The translations under genes were made by a program, and so were the position numbers. Positions 39,601 through 52,924 of a stretch of 64,000 nucleotides of DNA are shown here, piece by piece. A model generated the notes under the pieces. It did no database searches. It saw only the letters and a program-made list of their open reading frames with translations, and had not been told where the DNA came from. Location: the NCBI GenBank assembly GCA_012934845.2, contig WNNJ02000256.1:1-64000 (forward strand). Direction: 5' to 3'. The DNA is from Pomphorhynchus laevis. Its lineage: Eukaryota; Acanthocephala; Palaeacanthocephala; Echinorhynchida; Pomphorhynchidae. Numbering within the stretch: the stretch's first letter is position 1; each line of letters starts with the position of its first letter.

Positions 39601-41040
39601 GACAAACTTCCTTCACCACTTAATAGTAGGAATCGTCAAAGACTCGTCAGAAGGCTGACTATCAAGTCTTTTACAATATAATTAATTTGATTAATTTTAT
39701 GTAAGCACTGTCTATCTTTATAGTTCATTAATAGAAATTTAATAAAATTTTAATTGACGCATTACAAATACATATTTAATTAACAATAACATCATAGTTC
39801 TTAAAAATATTGAATCGATTATAAAATAACCTTTAAATGTTTCAATTAACTAATAATAGTCGATCATAACTATTGAGCATTTTAATGTTCTAAAAACTTA
39901 CCTTGATAATTATTTTAAAGACAATTCGAGACAATTAGAGAAATTTCTGAACAGCAAATATGTTTGCAAAATCCTCAAGTGAATATCTATATATTTCTGT
40001 TAAAATTGAATGCGTACTTTTATTCGCTGTATAAACGATTATAGACCAGTAGCGGATACGACGACGGCGTTAAACGAGCGCCTAAACGCAACAATTTGTA
40101 ATTGTGCAAAACAAGATAATCATTTTACTATAGAGATGTAGCGCGATAATACAGCGAGAATATATAAAATTGCTAATTCGAGACTTCATTACTAATTTAG
40201 GTAGAGAGCCGTGTAGTAAATCCACTTTGCATTGATGGCTAAATAACCATAAAATGTTGCGCAACTTTAGAGTGCGACGGCTTTCAAAAAATTCTGCCTG
40301 GAAATGAATATTTAACTGATTAATTCTTAACAACCTGTTTCGATCCAACTACCGATAGTTAATACGTCCTCACCCACGCTGATTGTAGTGTACAGTGATG
40401 CTGATAGGATTCAAACAACCACATGAGAATAATATCAAACCGACCAATTAAGAATAGCGGCTCGTGTATGCAATATTCACAATATTAATAGTTTCGATGA
40501 ATAAAATAGCTCTTATCTAGAAAATGAGCGTTGTCAGAAATAGTAAAGACTGAAGCTACACTTATTGGTGCCATTCCGACTTTTTCAAATATCAGGTTAC
40601 TGGTTTATGTTTGGTCTCTAGTTCTTGAAGATTATAACTCTCCAGATATGGAGTGATTATTTATTTTTGGGTGAATGACTTTTATTAAAATTATTTTTTG
40701 AAATTATAAATATTTGCTAAATCTGACAACTCCAAAGTTTGTCAGGAAAATAATGACGGTGTCCAGTTGAAAAGTATGGATTGGCTGGATTTTACAAACC
40801 TTTCCAAAGTTGAAAATACCAGTTAATTTATAGGTGCAGTAGTTTTGGTTCTAATCTTCGACATGCAGTTTTACGAAAGTATTGTTATCGTACATTTAAC
40901 AAATTGATGCTTGCTTGCGTACGAAAAGGACTCATGAATAAGGCTCACATAGTTGGATGATAAAACATGTTGAACTTAATAAGAACCCGATGATTTGTGT
41001 GAACATTTTTCGATACATAATAGTCAAATAACCTAATAGT
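39600..41040. other. No gene recognised
   Basis: AT-rich. An 88-codon minus frame (40348-40082) includes AEFFESRRTLKLRNIL after a good acceptor (TTCATTTCCAG), but nothing else supports a gene. Confidence 0.3.
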
Positions 41041-41137
41041 TCAAATGCAGATTGCTTTATTAATTCACCCACCGAATTACTGAATTATCAAATTAATAAA
41101 TTACCAAATTACTGATTAGTCAAATTAATGAATTAAT
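41040..41137. repeat. AAATTACNGAATTA-type short-period repeat, left part
   Basis: Short units around AAATTACTGAATTATC. The same repeat resumes at 47403 on the other side of the LTR fossil. Confidence 0.75.
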
Positions 41138-41320
41138 ATTGCTTATTTAATATAGTCTATATGAATATATTTTACTATTTTGTTGTTTTGTAGATTGATA
41201 AATAAAACCTCTTCAGTTAGTCTTCGTTTGCTTTACGACAATTCATTTAACAATTGGGTCTGGATGGACAAGCTATTGAAACCGGATGTGCTGTCGCTGT
41301 CAAATGATTCAAGAATCGCG
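41138..41320 (+). mobile_element. Extra LTR copy with leader (fossil)
   Basis: About 105 bp closely resembling the LTR at 41729, followed by the same leader (AACAATTGGGTCTGGATGGA). Old fragment of the same Ty3/Gypsy-type family. Confidence 0.7.
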
Positions 41321-41728
41321 TGTTAATCTAATTCAAAGCGAGAGTGCGCACATGAGCGGTTTGGTCTATTCGTTGATATGTTACGAAGTGTGACAATAGA
41401 TAATGTGAATTAATGTCAAAAATATGATATCGTTGAGGTATTTTGCCAAGCAGAATTAATATCAATTGGAAACTATTATGATAAAAGCATGACATATCGT
41501 TGGAATATGATATACTTCAGTGCGCAGGTAAGATTTTTATTCCAAACAAGCTAAAAGGATATGACTTTTAAAAGTGCATGTCTGGTAAACCGTACACATC
41601 TATTTTGCAATGTATCCGCTTGAATACTGTTAAATCTCAACTACTTCATCGGGGCCTCGTTAACATGTGTTACATGGTTGGAAAACGTAATGGCTACCCT
41701 ATTAATGCGATTGAGGTTAAGTGTGGAC

Positions 41729-41840
41729 TGTGGTATATTGCTTATTTAATATAGTCTATATGAATATATTTTACTATTTTGTTGTTTTGTAGATTGTTAA
41801 ATAAAACCTCTTCGGTTAGTCTTCGTTCGATTTACGACAA
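41729..41840 (+). repeat. 5' LTR
   Basis: Begins TGTGGTATATTGC and ends TTTACGACA; partner of 47292-47402. Confidence 0.75.
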
Positions 41841-44559
41841 TTTATTTAACAATTGGGTCTGGATGGACAAGCTATTGAAATCATATATGCATTCGTTGTC
41901 GAATGATTCGACTGAGGCTGACACGTAACGGATGCATTGGAAAACTCTATTAAATTCGTCCCCTTCATGTATTCCTAATCTTAGAGAAGAGCATAAAATG
42001 CCACTTTAACGAATTTGATCAGTGTATATATGTTTCGATACATAAAGTCTACTAAAATATTTGCAGATGCCATGCTTGCACTATGGCACTATTCGTAAAA
42101 CCTCGCAATGATATGAATCCGAAGCTTTATCACGATGAGTACGTTCACGACTCCTTTATTCGAGGGTTGCCTTCGAGCATTCGTCAACGTTTATTGGAAC
42201 AGTCGAAGCTCTCGCTGTACCACGTTTATGAAGCTGCTCGATCACTGGAGCAAGCCGAATTGCAAGCTAAATCATACTCTAGTAAACCTGTACGATGATG
42301 GATCATATTAATGATGTAGCTAGCTCCGGCACTTCAAGTAAACGCTACCCGTCAATTATGTTTCTTTCGTGGCAATGGAAAACATCCTCGAGTCCAGTGG
42401 GCTGCGTTGGAAGTCAAATGTCGGTTGAGCCAAAAAGTAGGTCATTTTCCGTAGGTGTTCATGTTCAACAAGCGCAATTCGATCAATTCGAATCAATAGA
42501 AATTTTTAAAAATTTTCAATTACCGCCTCCATGTCTTAGAAACGTAATGGTTTTTATTCTAGCGTACGGTATTAATTCAAATGCCCTAATCGATATTGAT
42601 AGCAGTGCAAATTTTATATCAACAAAATGGTAAAACGCTGTAAATTATCGAATACTACTTTCGGCTTCTTTCAAAGTGTTTTGAGAGAAACAATTGCTTT
42701 CAATTTAGAGCTGATTGGCGATAAATATTAAGGTGTTAAGTGTTTCGTTCTCGACAACCTCTGTGCCGATGTAATTTTGTGCCATCCTTTTCTCAAGCGT
42801 TTCTAGCATCTTTCACTGAAGTTTAGAGGGATACATTCACCGAACTTTGTTGAGGCTCTTTTAACAATGGATGTTGAATCATAGCCACTATTTGAGCATA
42901 GGAGCAACGATATTCGTCCAGTACAAACAAAATATGGTAGACGAACTCCTAGTCAGGACACATTTATGAAATCATAAGTGAAGCGACTTATCGAAGACGA
43001 CATTGTAGAACCAAGCTCATTTTAGAGAGCTCAAGCACTCATCGTTATAAATTCTCTGTAAACACAAAAAAATGGGGACCGACTATTCGCATATAATCAA
43101 TCAATTTACAATACTTGACGCGTTTCCTTTGCTACGAACTGAAGATTTAATTGACAAGCTATCGAACTATCGAATGCTCTCATGCTTCGATATGAAACAT
43201 GACAACAATCAAATACTTATTCTGTATTCCGATAAAGAGTTTACAGCTGTTGAAGCTGCTTGATGACTTTACCAATACAGTGTACTTTCCGGACTTACAA
43301 ACGATGTAGCTGTGTTCCAGCGCATCATGAACAATTTAATTGACAGAGAAGCGTCGTGTGGTGTCTTTTCGTATCTCGACGATATTTTAATTGCAAGAAA
43401 GAATAGAGAATAGTCTGATGCGAACCTCTGAAAATTCTTAGCTTAGCCATGTCTAGAAAATACCATCTAATATTCAACGAAACTAAGAGCGTGTTTCCAT
43501 CCGAGTCGATAAAGGTTTTGGAGCAATATATCGAGAACGGAATAATTAGGACCGATACGCGTTGAACCAGCCCAATCTTTGAGTTCAAGGTCCGATGGAT
43601 TCAACCGAGCATTTTCATCTTTTGGTGCTGTTAAATTATTATTGTTGCTGAATACCTGGTTTTGCACACCGCGTTCGAGATTTTGCCACATGAATTTTAT
43701 AATGTGCTCTCAGCAATGAAGATTCTTAAGGATGTTAAAGCAGTCTTAATGTGTGCCTGCCGTTCATGTATAGATGAAATTTTACCATTTAAAGTACAGA
43801 CAGATTCGTCAAAGGTAGCGATAACAGTTATTTTGAGCCAGCGTGGCAGACCAGTTGCCTTTTTATCGCGAGTACTGTCCAAACATGAAAAGCGCGATCG
43901 AGCTATTGAATTAGAAGCTCTGGTCTTTATCAAAGCTTCTAAAGGATAGCGTATCTACCTTATTGGATGGCCATTTCGCTTTACAACAGATCAAAGATCA
44001 GTGGCTTATACGATGTCTTCGCATTCGAAGCAGGACAAAAAACGAAAAAATTGAACGCTGGCGATTAGAATTTCATTTTAAAATTATTTATCGTCCTGAC
44101 ATTGACAATGTAGCAGCATACACTTTATCACGATTGACATGCTTGGGAGTAACGACTTCTCAATCCGACTTAATAAAATTACACCGTTCGCGTTGTCATC
44201 CCGGACAGACAAAATTGTGGAGTATGTCAAAGGAATTTGCCATTCTCATTAGATGATATACTGGAAGTCGTAAACTGTTGTTCAGCGTGTGTAAAGATAA
44301 AGCCGAGATTATATCGTCCTCCCTCCAGCGTTCTAATAAAAGCCATTCAACCGTTTGAATGTTTGTCACTCGATTTCAAGGGACCACTTCCCGCAACGGC
44401 AATTGCAAAATATATACTTACTGTCATCAACGAATTTTCTAAGTCTCCGTGGGCATTTCCGTGTTGCTATACTTCTGTCAAAACTTCGCCGAAACATGCT
44501 TAAAAAGCAGCTTTTTATCTTTTTCAGTGAGGCCGAGAGTGAGAAGGGCAACCTTCTCT

Positions 44560-46915
44560 CCTGGTTCCTGCTAGGGGATAGGCATCTCACTCAAGCTGAC
44601 GTAATCTCACTAAACTCCATACATAACCCCACCTCACTTTTCTTCATCTCAAGATCTTTTAACCCTGGTTAAATGCTCCTTTAGATCATACCTACTTTTA
44701 AACTATTCTTGTCCAGCCCTGCCTTGTTTAGCTATATCACTATTTAAAAATGATAAACGCATCAGCATAGTTAATATCTACATCAGACCAGTGGAAAATT
44801 CAAAAGAATCGTGACCTCCTGGATCGTATTTTGGGTAGTGGCTATGATATGTTACTTGGTGACTTCAACGACGGAGCTGGTCGTTGGATTAATGCAGCGC
44901 TCTCTTTAAGCAATGAAAGACTATATTATTCACAAACCACCTTCCCTCACCTTTCATTATTCAACAACTAATTCACTCCTCGACATCTTACTTATAAGAT
45001 GTGGTTGTTGAAACCCATCTGCACAGAGCAGTCGCGCCAACAAGAGACTACTTCTCATGACCTAATTCGTTGGCGGATGGAGGAAGATACATTGCTTAGG
45101 AGAAGGTTCCACTTTGATCCTATCAGATTAGCCTTCTTTCATGCAGCTATCAAACTATTTTCCCGGATTGGCAATGAGAGTCTAACCGAATTTAATACCA
45201 ACCTCTCTTCGCAAGCTACCGCATTTCTATCGACTACCTATAAAGGTCGCATTTACGATACCACACCGACGAAACTCAAGGTCCTAGCCAAAATGCTTCA
45301 CCTTCCTAAGATTGGGCGAGCTTAGCTCATATTAACCCTTCTCAGTCTTACTTTTGAAAGATATTCAACAAAGAGAAGTTTGTCTGTTGGAAGGAAAGGG
45401 CTATGGGTTGGATTGGAAGCATTATCCTTGACAGAGTTTCGGAAGAATCACTACTCCTACATAACTATGGAGCCACTCAATATCCCCAACCAATTCCGTC
45501 TTGTAGTGACTTCAGGAGCATGGACTTATCTGTTACAGATATCTTTAACTCCTGGGGTCCACTTCCGGGCACCTCTAAATCAGTCACTCCACTTTCTTCT
45601 CGGGTATGTCAGCTTTTAACAGCCGATCAAAGTAGAGAAGTGACTGTCACAATGCTGTTAGCCACACCTTCCGATGTAGCGGCATCAACATTAGTCGCAG
45701 ATTTTTTTACCAAAACGGAATCTGGTCTCTTGTCCTAAAGACCTACGGCCCATTTCGATTCAGAATTCCATCATCTTTATCTACGAAAAAGCGCTTGCGC
45801 GTAGAATCATTTAATTAGGCGAAATTTAATCCCACCGAGTTTTCATGGGTTTGTCAAAAAGCGGTCGGTTCATTCAGCAATTGGCGAAGTGCATCAGTTT
45901 TGTCAGGTTAACAGCCATCAGCTCGCTGTGGCTGTTTTTCTTGATTTTTCTGCTGCCTTTGACCGTATCTCCATTCCCTTCATTATCTCCTCTCTCAGGT
46001 CTCTCGGGCTGCCTGCGAGAATTGTTAACAGGATGGAGATATTACTGTATACCAGCGTATCTACTTTGAAGACGACCCTGATGCACGTCAGTTCTACCCT
46101 ATTACGGGTGTGCCTCAAGGTTTTCCACGTTTTCCAATCTTATATCTTGCTGCTCCATCATTTCATACAAGATTTTTAAACGTGATCAACATATAATGGT
46201 ATACGCTGATGATACCACATCCCTGTTCCCTGGACGCAGGTGCAAAGATATAGTCTCGGACATCACCCATTTCTTTTTAAGATTAAAAGATCAGTTAACC
46301 AAATCAAATCTTATCTTGAACTTCTCGAAATCGCAGGTGGTCGTTTTTCATGGAGCCCCTGTTACCAAGAAGAAATTGAAGAGACTAGCACTCTCAGCTC
46401 TATCTTCCATATTTACTAATCAAACACTCCCTACCTTTACATGTCGAGTAAAATACCTGGCGTTCACCATTATGGTGAATTTGTCGGCGAAATCTGACCT
46501 GGATAAACTTAAACATATCCTGAAGAAAGCTAGGTGGATTATGTAACGTACCCAGCATTTGTCATTTAATTGGAAAACCCAAGTGCGCCTCTGGGGTACT
46601 TGGGCTATCTCGAGATTAGTCTTCTTTCCAAGAGAATTTTCCCCAGAGCAAATACTAAGGTTTCTCAAGCTTCCCATTTAGAGATTACCAACCATAGTCC
46701 GCCTCGATTGGACTCTTTGAGATGTGAAAGACCTCGGGTGGTTCAGTCGGAGGGCGGCGTGTTGGATTGGCTGGAGGGCTCAAATTCCCATGGATCTGAG
46801 GCCATAAAGACAAAAGAAGACAAAAACACAATGAAGATTCCGTGAACGACCGACAGTAGTTTAGTGGTTGTATAGTTTTTAATAAAATCCTTACTTACTT
46901 ATCTTTTTTGAAACC
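44560..46915 (+). mobile_element. LINE-A copy nested in the LTR fossil, 5' truncated
   Basis: Starts inside the endonuclease (about 44560-44600), with LGDFNDGAGRWINAAL at about 44855, linker to 45330, SIIYEKALARR-like segment near 45790, reverse transcriptase motifs AVAVFLDFSAAFDRISI (about 45915), YADDTTSLFPG (46199) and thumb (46330-46545). The 3' end carries AATAAA near 46880 and stops at about 46915, where integrase sequence resumes. Several stops and frameshifts, but closer to consensus than the 7.5-kb copy. Confidence 0.85.
46196..46546 (+). CDS. LINE-A reverse transcriptase motif C and thumb
   Basis: 116 open codons: VYADDTTSLFPGRRCKDIVS with both Asp residues, then VVVFHGAPVTKKKLKRLALS and VKYLAFTIMVNLSAKSDLDK. 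It matches the split pieces at 17776 and 17501-17758 and shows they were once one frame. Confidence 0.75.
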   Translation: MVYADDTTSLFPGRRCKDIVSDITHFFLRLKDQLTKSNLILNFSKSQVVVFHGAPVTKKKLKRLALSALSSIFTNQTLPTFTCRVKYLAFTIMVNLSAKSDLDKLKHILKKARWIM

Positions 46916-47291
46916 AAAATATGTGCACTGACAGAGGAAATGCTTTTGTGTCATGCGAACTCAAAGAGTTTACATATTCACACGCTTTTGACGTGGGATT
47001 AGGATCGCTGCCCAGAAGATCAATCGTCCTTGTCGTTGTATCAGGCAGAATACTCTACACCCAACAATGTCAACCTTATGCTAAAGCCCTAACTTATCGA
47101 AGTTCAATGAAGCTTAGCGCCAAGCTACTGACTGAAATAGCAATAAAGAAACAGCGTCAACTCAATCAAACTTGGATATAAATAGGCCGAAAAATAAGAC
47201 TGCAGTCAACCAATCTAACAACGATGAACATATATGTAAAAGACAACGAAGTCAACCTTCTTACATTGCACACTACTACGTAGGGGAAGAA

Positions 47292-47402
47292 TGTGGTATA
47301 TGGCTAATTAAATATAGTCTACGTGAATATATATAAATATTTTGTTGTTTTGTATATTGCTAGATAAAACCGCGTAAGTTAGTATTCTTTCGCTTTACGA
47401 CA
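47292..47402 (+). repeat. 3' LTR
   Basis: Begins TGTGGTATATGGC and ends TTTACGACA; about 16% different from the 5' LTR by eye. Confidence 0.75.
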
Positions 47403-47600
47403 AATTAACCAAATTACTGAGTTACCAAATTACTAAATTATCAAATTAATGAATTATCAAATTACTGAATTAACAAATTATTGAATTACCAAATTACAGA
47501 ATTACCAAATTAATGAATTATCAAATTAATGGATTATTAAATTAATGAATTATCAAATTAATGGATTATTAAATTAATGAATTACCAAATTTAGCAAATT
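47403..47600. repeat. AAATTACNGAATTA-type short-period repeat, right part
   Basis: Units such as CAAATTACTGAATTAAC and CAAATTAATGAATTATC. Continues the repeat seen at 41040-41137. Confidence 0.75.
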
Positions 47601-48430
47601 ACGGCATACAAAAAATCAAAGTGACTGATTAAGTTTTTTGAAATGATTAATATTTCATGATATATTTACATGATTTCGAACGAACGCAAGCGATAATGAA
47701 AATGAAAAGTGATTAAAAAAAGTTGAAAGTCAAGCAATGGACAACACACCATTGGCCAGAGGAACTTAGCTGTCAGTTCCGTGCAACCATACAGTACTAC
47801 GGAACGGGCGATGAAGGACAGAATGCAGCGTATGAATAACCTCTCTTCCTTATTATGATCTCGTATTCTTTATGGGCTAAAGTTAGACATTTTTTATTGG
47901 TATAATTATCATTGAAAAAATTGAGCTGAGGCTCTTTGCAAGTTGCATCACAAGGAATAAAAAAGTATAAAAATAGTTAATAATCACATATCAGATGAAC
48001 TGCCGAAAATTCCAACTTTGTTTGGAGAACGAAGTCCCATTGTTCAGTAGAGTGCAAAAAGGTGAAGCATTAGATGACAGAATTGTCGCACTCGAAAATA
48101 AATTACACGATCGTACGACTAGCTTGACAAAGCAGGAAACTTTATGCGAGTACCGTTGTGTTTTCAGCGGAAGGGCGTGCCCGCGAAAAGAAGGCTGATC
48201 TCTTAGTTGCAGTATATGTGATAGTGGATGATACTTACTGTGCATGATTTTCCAAGCACGAGAGAGAGTTTATCTTATCACATAGATATCGCAAAATTCT
48301 TCACTTCTATCGCTAATTTAGTTGTCGGTTTGAACACTTTCCCAAGGCACTGTGCTCGTAAGTTGTTTCGAGATAAAAAAAAAGTTGACGATGCTTACAA
48401 TATATGAGTGGATAAGTCAGCACAAACCAA
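47600..48430. other. No gene recognised
   Basis: A 67-codon plus frame at 47995-48198 (ALDDRIVALENKLHDRTTSL, coiled-coil-like) has no recognisable relative. Confidence 0.3.
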
Positions 48431-48690
48431 AACTGTTAAATCTTATGAGTCGAGAATTTTGATACTAATTGAATTAAACTTGTACTTCCTTCAGATAGAT
48501 CACATGCCCTTCGTGATATACACATAGATGTACATTTAGCTGAATTGATCATCAAGTTATTTCGCTTAGATTGATTAGACATGACGTCGATATCGTCTTG
48601 TAAATGCTGTGATCCAACTCGGAAATAATAGGTCCAAAAAACCTTAAGATAATCAGCATATAGTAAGTTTAATGAATTCATATAGTAAGT
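48430..48690 (-). mobile_element. CR1/Jockey-like LINE reverse transcriptase motif C fragment
   Basis: Minus strand: NLLYADYLKVFWTYYF, then LQDDIDVMSNQSKRNNLMIN and KCTSMCISRR, the usual motif C to thumb pattern of CR1/Jockey LINEs with YADD changed to YADY. It probably belongs to the LINE-B copy at 51.2-54.6 kb, split from it by about 2.5 kb of other DNA. Confidence 0.7.
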
Positions 48691-48739
48691 TTAATGACCT
48701 TGAACTATTTGAAGGTTACTAATGTAACTACATGCGAAA

Positions 48740-49080
48740 TATCGATACTTTCAACTTATCGGCTATCCTTTATGGATGAGAAGCTTAACATAGATGAGAC
48801 GTAAGTAAGATGCTTACGTCTCGTGACTTATACCCAATGGGATAAATACATTAATTGTAGTTTGGGTGTATGCTCCCTACATTAACTCATAACACACCTC
48901 TTTTGTGAATGATCTTCAGATTGCACTTAATAGTACTTCTATAGAGGATTCCCTTGATTTCCTGGGGACTTCAATACTCATGTTTGTAACGATTGTGATA
49001 ACAGTGTAACTTAAAGTGAGCGTTGGAGAAAAAATACTTTCAAATCTAAACGCAATTTATATTTACTTACCTCATTCGTT
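48740..49080 (+). mobile_element. LINE endonuclease fragment of a third type
   Basis: Plus strand VYAPYINS, LQIALNST and GDFNTHVCNDCD resemble a LINE endonuclease (usually GDFNAHVG). Short and broken. Confidence 0.45.
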
Positions 49081-49259
49081 CCCGTAATAGGCTGTCATAA
49101 CCAACACGATGTTCGAACATAAGAAAATTAATCGATGCTCTTGTCATTATAATACTTAAGGTCAACGATCAGCGATCGAAGTTTTGTAATCGTATCATCT
49201 AATTTGCGATGTTATGTTCCGGGCATTAGTTTGAAGTAATAGGCTGAACTGTTAACTAA

Positions 49260-51190
49260 TTACTGCCTTGTATTGAGAAAATTTTCTTTGGAAGAGGTCG
49301 TTACCAGACAAAGGTAACCCAACGATGGTGTGAGGATACGATGGGAAACGGTTAGCAGATTTATCGGTTAAGCGACATATTGAAATCCTCATCCGAAATG
49401 ACTTTGCTCTATTACCAGAATAGGTTAAATAACTGTTAAAAGTTGTTCGAAAGATCTACATGCTTGTCTTGGAGGAAATGCTATAACTGTTTGGTGGAAG
49501 CCAGCTGGAAGAGTTTTCTCTGATAGAAAAAGTTTTAGAAGAATTCTTAATTTTTGAATGCCAGTTTTCAATTCGGTTATATTTGGAAACAATATTTGCC
49601 TTTTGCGGATGATTTTGCATTGTTGAAGTCCAGTTATAATGACTTACAGTGTCATGGAATGCCAAGTGACATGCATGAGAGTTAGCACCTCTAAGATAAT
49701 TAGAATGCGCTTAGTCCGGATTACAGCCAAAATACTACTACTTAATGTGAAATAATTTAAGTACTTATAAATATTATTCTCGAGGATAGTAGGAACTCAA
49801 TAGATATTTAGAGAGGAATCTGTTCAGCTAACGCAGTTATATATGTTGTGGTGAAGTGGGAGCTGAGCTTTCAGGCAAAGCTTTCTATTTATCAATTTTA
49901 TTTCTATTTATCACTATATCCGTTCCCATCTTAATCTACAGTCATAAACTCTGTGTAATGACCGAAAAACAAGATCCCGTGTACAGGCAACCGAAATGAG
50001 GTTCTTTGTAGTCTGGCTGGTCTGAGCATTAGATAAAATGAGTTCGGGAAAACTGCTGCTTCTTCACAGAAGGAAATTAGCTAAGGCCGGTTTTAATATG
50101 CATAGGGAAATTCACCTTAGTGAGTCGTTTCATGCAGAGCTCTCTGGAAAGAGACCCAATGATATACTTAGGTACAGGTGGAGTGAGTAAATCTCCAAAC
50201 TTGATGCGGAACACCTCGGGTTATCTGAAAGTGAATCTTGGTCTGTCACTAAGATCCTAATGCAGGAGTAACCTTACTCGAGACCGTCTACATTCTCCGA
50301 TATCAGTACAAATAGTGACTTAACTTTATAGTTTATCATTACAATGTAACGTAAAGTTAAATGATTTTGTTTGTTGAGAAATTCATTTATGAAAATTATT
50401 AAGATGATTAATATTATTAATGTTATAATTAGCATTATCTATTTGCTTGGATCTGTAAGTTATGATGAGTAAATTAATATAAGATCATTAATGTTATAAT
50501 TTACATTATCTCTGTGTTCGAATCTATCAGTTACAATCAGATTGTAACTGTTTAAGGTTAAAGTAAAGAACTCTAATCCTAACCTACAAGATGATAACAT
50601 CTACCTATTAATGATAAAATTTTAAGATGTTTTCCCAGTATGAAATACTAAGTTCAACCTACTATTATTAGATAAACATAAAACCCAGAGGGTGAACTAA
50701 CAACTTTCAAATCGAAATGCCCAGCAACATTGCTTAACAATCTTACCCTTTAATCGAAAGATCTCCAACACTCCGCGAGATCTCCAACCATTTTTTCATT
50801 TAATATTATTCCATAAAATTCGGGAGAAGTTTCTGCCCTTTGCCATTTACCCGTTCGAAATATAGACGTTATTGTCTTTCAAAAATCAAAATCAATCTAA
50901 ACTCATTAAACTTTACTCGAGACATACTACAGTATATGGGTACCACTTCACTCAGTCATAATCTCTCTCACTACTCTTCATCATAAGTTGAAGAGTAGAA
51001 ACTAATTCTAGTTACGAATATTTTACCGTCTTCTTTGAATTTTATCTAGTGTTATAATTTCCCAAACTGAATAGTCAATGATAAATATTATTTTTAAATA
51101 ATTTAACGAAAAATTCAGTTTTTGGATTAATTCAGTTTTTTACCAAAGTTGGGAAATTATGATAAAATTATAAAACTTTTATTTTAATTT
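49260..51190. other. Mixed AT-rich sequence; no gene recognised
   Basis: Contains scattered decayed stretches and, at 51050-51165, an inverted pair built on TTATAATTTCCCAAACTGA and its complement (AGTTGGGAAATTATGATAA), perhaps the ends of a small insertion. Confidence 0.35.
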
Positions 51191-52429
51191 TATTTTTAAA
51201 CTATCTTCCACCCGGACACGAAAGTTTCGCTTACTACGAAAATTCTCTATCAAGTGTACAATATGGAAATCCATCCCGTACTTACGTAATGCTTTAAGAA
51301 GAACACGCGGAACACGTTCGAACGCCCGACTGAAGTCAAAGAACAACACGTCAACCGTAGCTCTTTGATGTGTTTAACATACTCTCGATTATATCGCACA
51401 TAACAAATTTGTCGAACACGATATTTACAGAAGCTGAGTTGGGCCGTGGATAAATGATTGGAACTTTGTAAATAAGATGTAATGTGTTTGCTTATAATAC
51501 GCTTTATGATTTTACTAACATGACTAGTTAAACTAACGGGCCTTTAGTTTACAGGATTCAAACGGTTGTTTTTCTTAAAAATTGGTACTACAGTCGCTTC
51601 TTTCCAATCCATCGGTATTTCTTGTATATCTAAGGACTGCTTGAAAAATCTGCTAAAAAGGTAACTAAGCTGATAACTCAAAAGGCGTGAGAGATATAAA
51701 CTAATGCCATCGTGACCTGAAGCAGAAAATGAAGAAAGACTATTTAATGTAAAACGTATCTGAAATCAAGTCACAATTAGAGAGGATGTAGTTAAATCTT
51801 TAAGAGAAGCTTTGTTTATTAAGGAGGATGAAGTGTTACATAAATGAAATACAACCGCAAAGTTCTCATTCATTTCCTTTTGAGACTTCACAATACTATC
51901 AACTAACGTAATACGGAAATTGAATGAGAAACTTTACTTCTTATCACCTATGACGAAAACCTTTTTGGGTGTCTAATAACCGAATTCGCTAAAGCCATCT
52001 CATATTGTCACCGTTTTGATATTCTTAATATCCTAAAGCTAGTACATAAGAACTTGTATTTTGGTATAAGAGATTTATCTTTTAAAGACTTTTTGAACAC
52101 ACTGTTAGTGCCTTTAAAATTTTTCTCAATTCCAAATCATACCACACTGATTTTTGCTTTATTGATTTTGTCAACAGCCGTAAGAGGCGCAAACTTATTT
52201 GAAATATGTATTAGTTTGTCTCTTATTGCTTTCCAACTAACCTCCACATCTAGGCCGTAGAAGCTAACATTGAGAAAGCCGGTATATTGCAAAAGACCTA
52301 CTTAGTCGACCTAATTCTAGAGACGTCTTACTAACCGATTTTCCACATATTTTTTCCGAGTACCATCCGAAAATTTGATACAGAAGAACAAAATCCAATG
52401 ATCACTTAAATTTACGGGTGTTCTATAAG

Positions 52430-52924
52430 TCAGATCACATACCTGTGTATATGTGGTGGAGAATAATAAATCAAGAATATGCGAGTTTCGCTGTTAAATC
52501 TAGTTGGTTTATTAACATGTTGAAAAATGAGCATGTCATGTATAAATAATTTGCACAGCCCCTGACCTGTCGCAGAACAACCGCTGGTTACAATAGATCC
52601 ATTTACATCGACAGACAAATTATTAATGTTAATATCACCTACAATAATGTATGGATAGTTGGAATTGTAATGTGAAGTCAGAATATTCTTCAGGCAATCA
52701 TCAAAATCGGGAGATTCTGCGGATCTAAAGATAAGCTCAAAACGAAATCGGCCAGTACCTAGTAAAATCTCAGTCAGGATACATTCAACTATCTTACATG
52801 TGTTTGCGCACCAAACAATGTCAATGGCCGAGGCAGAATTAGTGTTGTAAAAAGCAACATCTCTCCCACGCCTACCTTGACACCTGTCTTGCCTTAAGAT
52901 TCGATAACCACTAATATCAATCAT
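52430..52924 (-). CDS. LINE-B endonuclease fragment
   Basis: 164 open codons: ISGYRILRQDRCQGRRGRDV, VAFYNTNS, YIIVGDININ and QHVNKPTRFNSET, the order usual for CR1/Jockey endonucleases (RxDR, GGVxxY, GDFN, PTR). Confidence 0.7.
   Translation of the reverse strand: MIDISGYRILRQDRCQGRRGRDVAFYNTNSASAIDIVWCANTCKIVECILTEILLGTGRFRFELIFRSAESPDFDDCLKNILTSHYNSNYPYIIVGDININNLSVDVNGSIVTSGCSATGQGLCKLFIHDMLIFQHVNKPTRFNSETRIFLIYYSPPHIHRYVI

Larger units (their letters stand above)
41729..47402 (+). mobile_element. Ty3/Gypsy-type LTR retrotransposon, fossil with nested LINE
   Basis: Short LTRs of about 112 bp (41729-41840 and 47292-47402) start TGTGGTATAT and end ACGACA; they differ at roughly one site in six, so the insertion is old. 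Parts in order: gag-like region (about 42083-42300), protease-like region (about 42480-42630), reverse transcriptase (about 42900-43450), RNase H (about 43770-43950) and integrase (about 44070-44500, resuming after the nested LINE at about 46920). The copy is clearly broken, with more than five breaks, and shortened. LINE-A lies inside the integrase region, so the LTR element is the older of the two. Confidence 0.85.
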
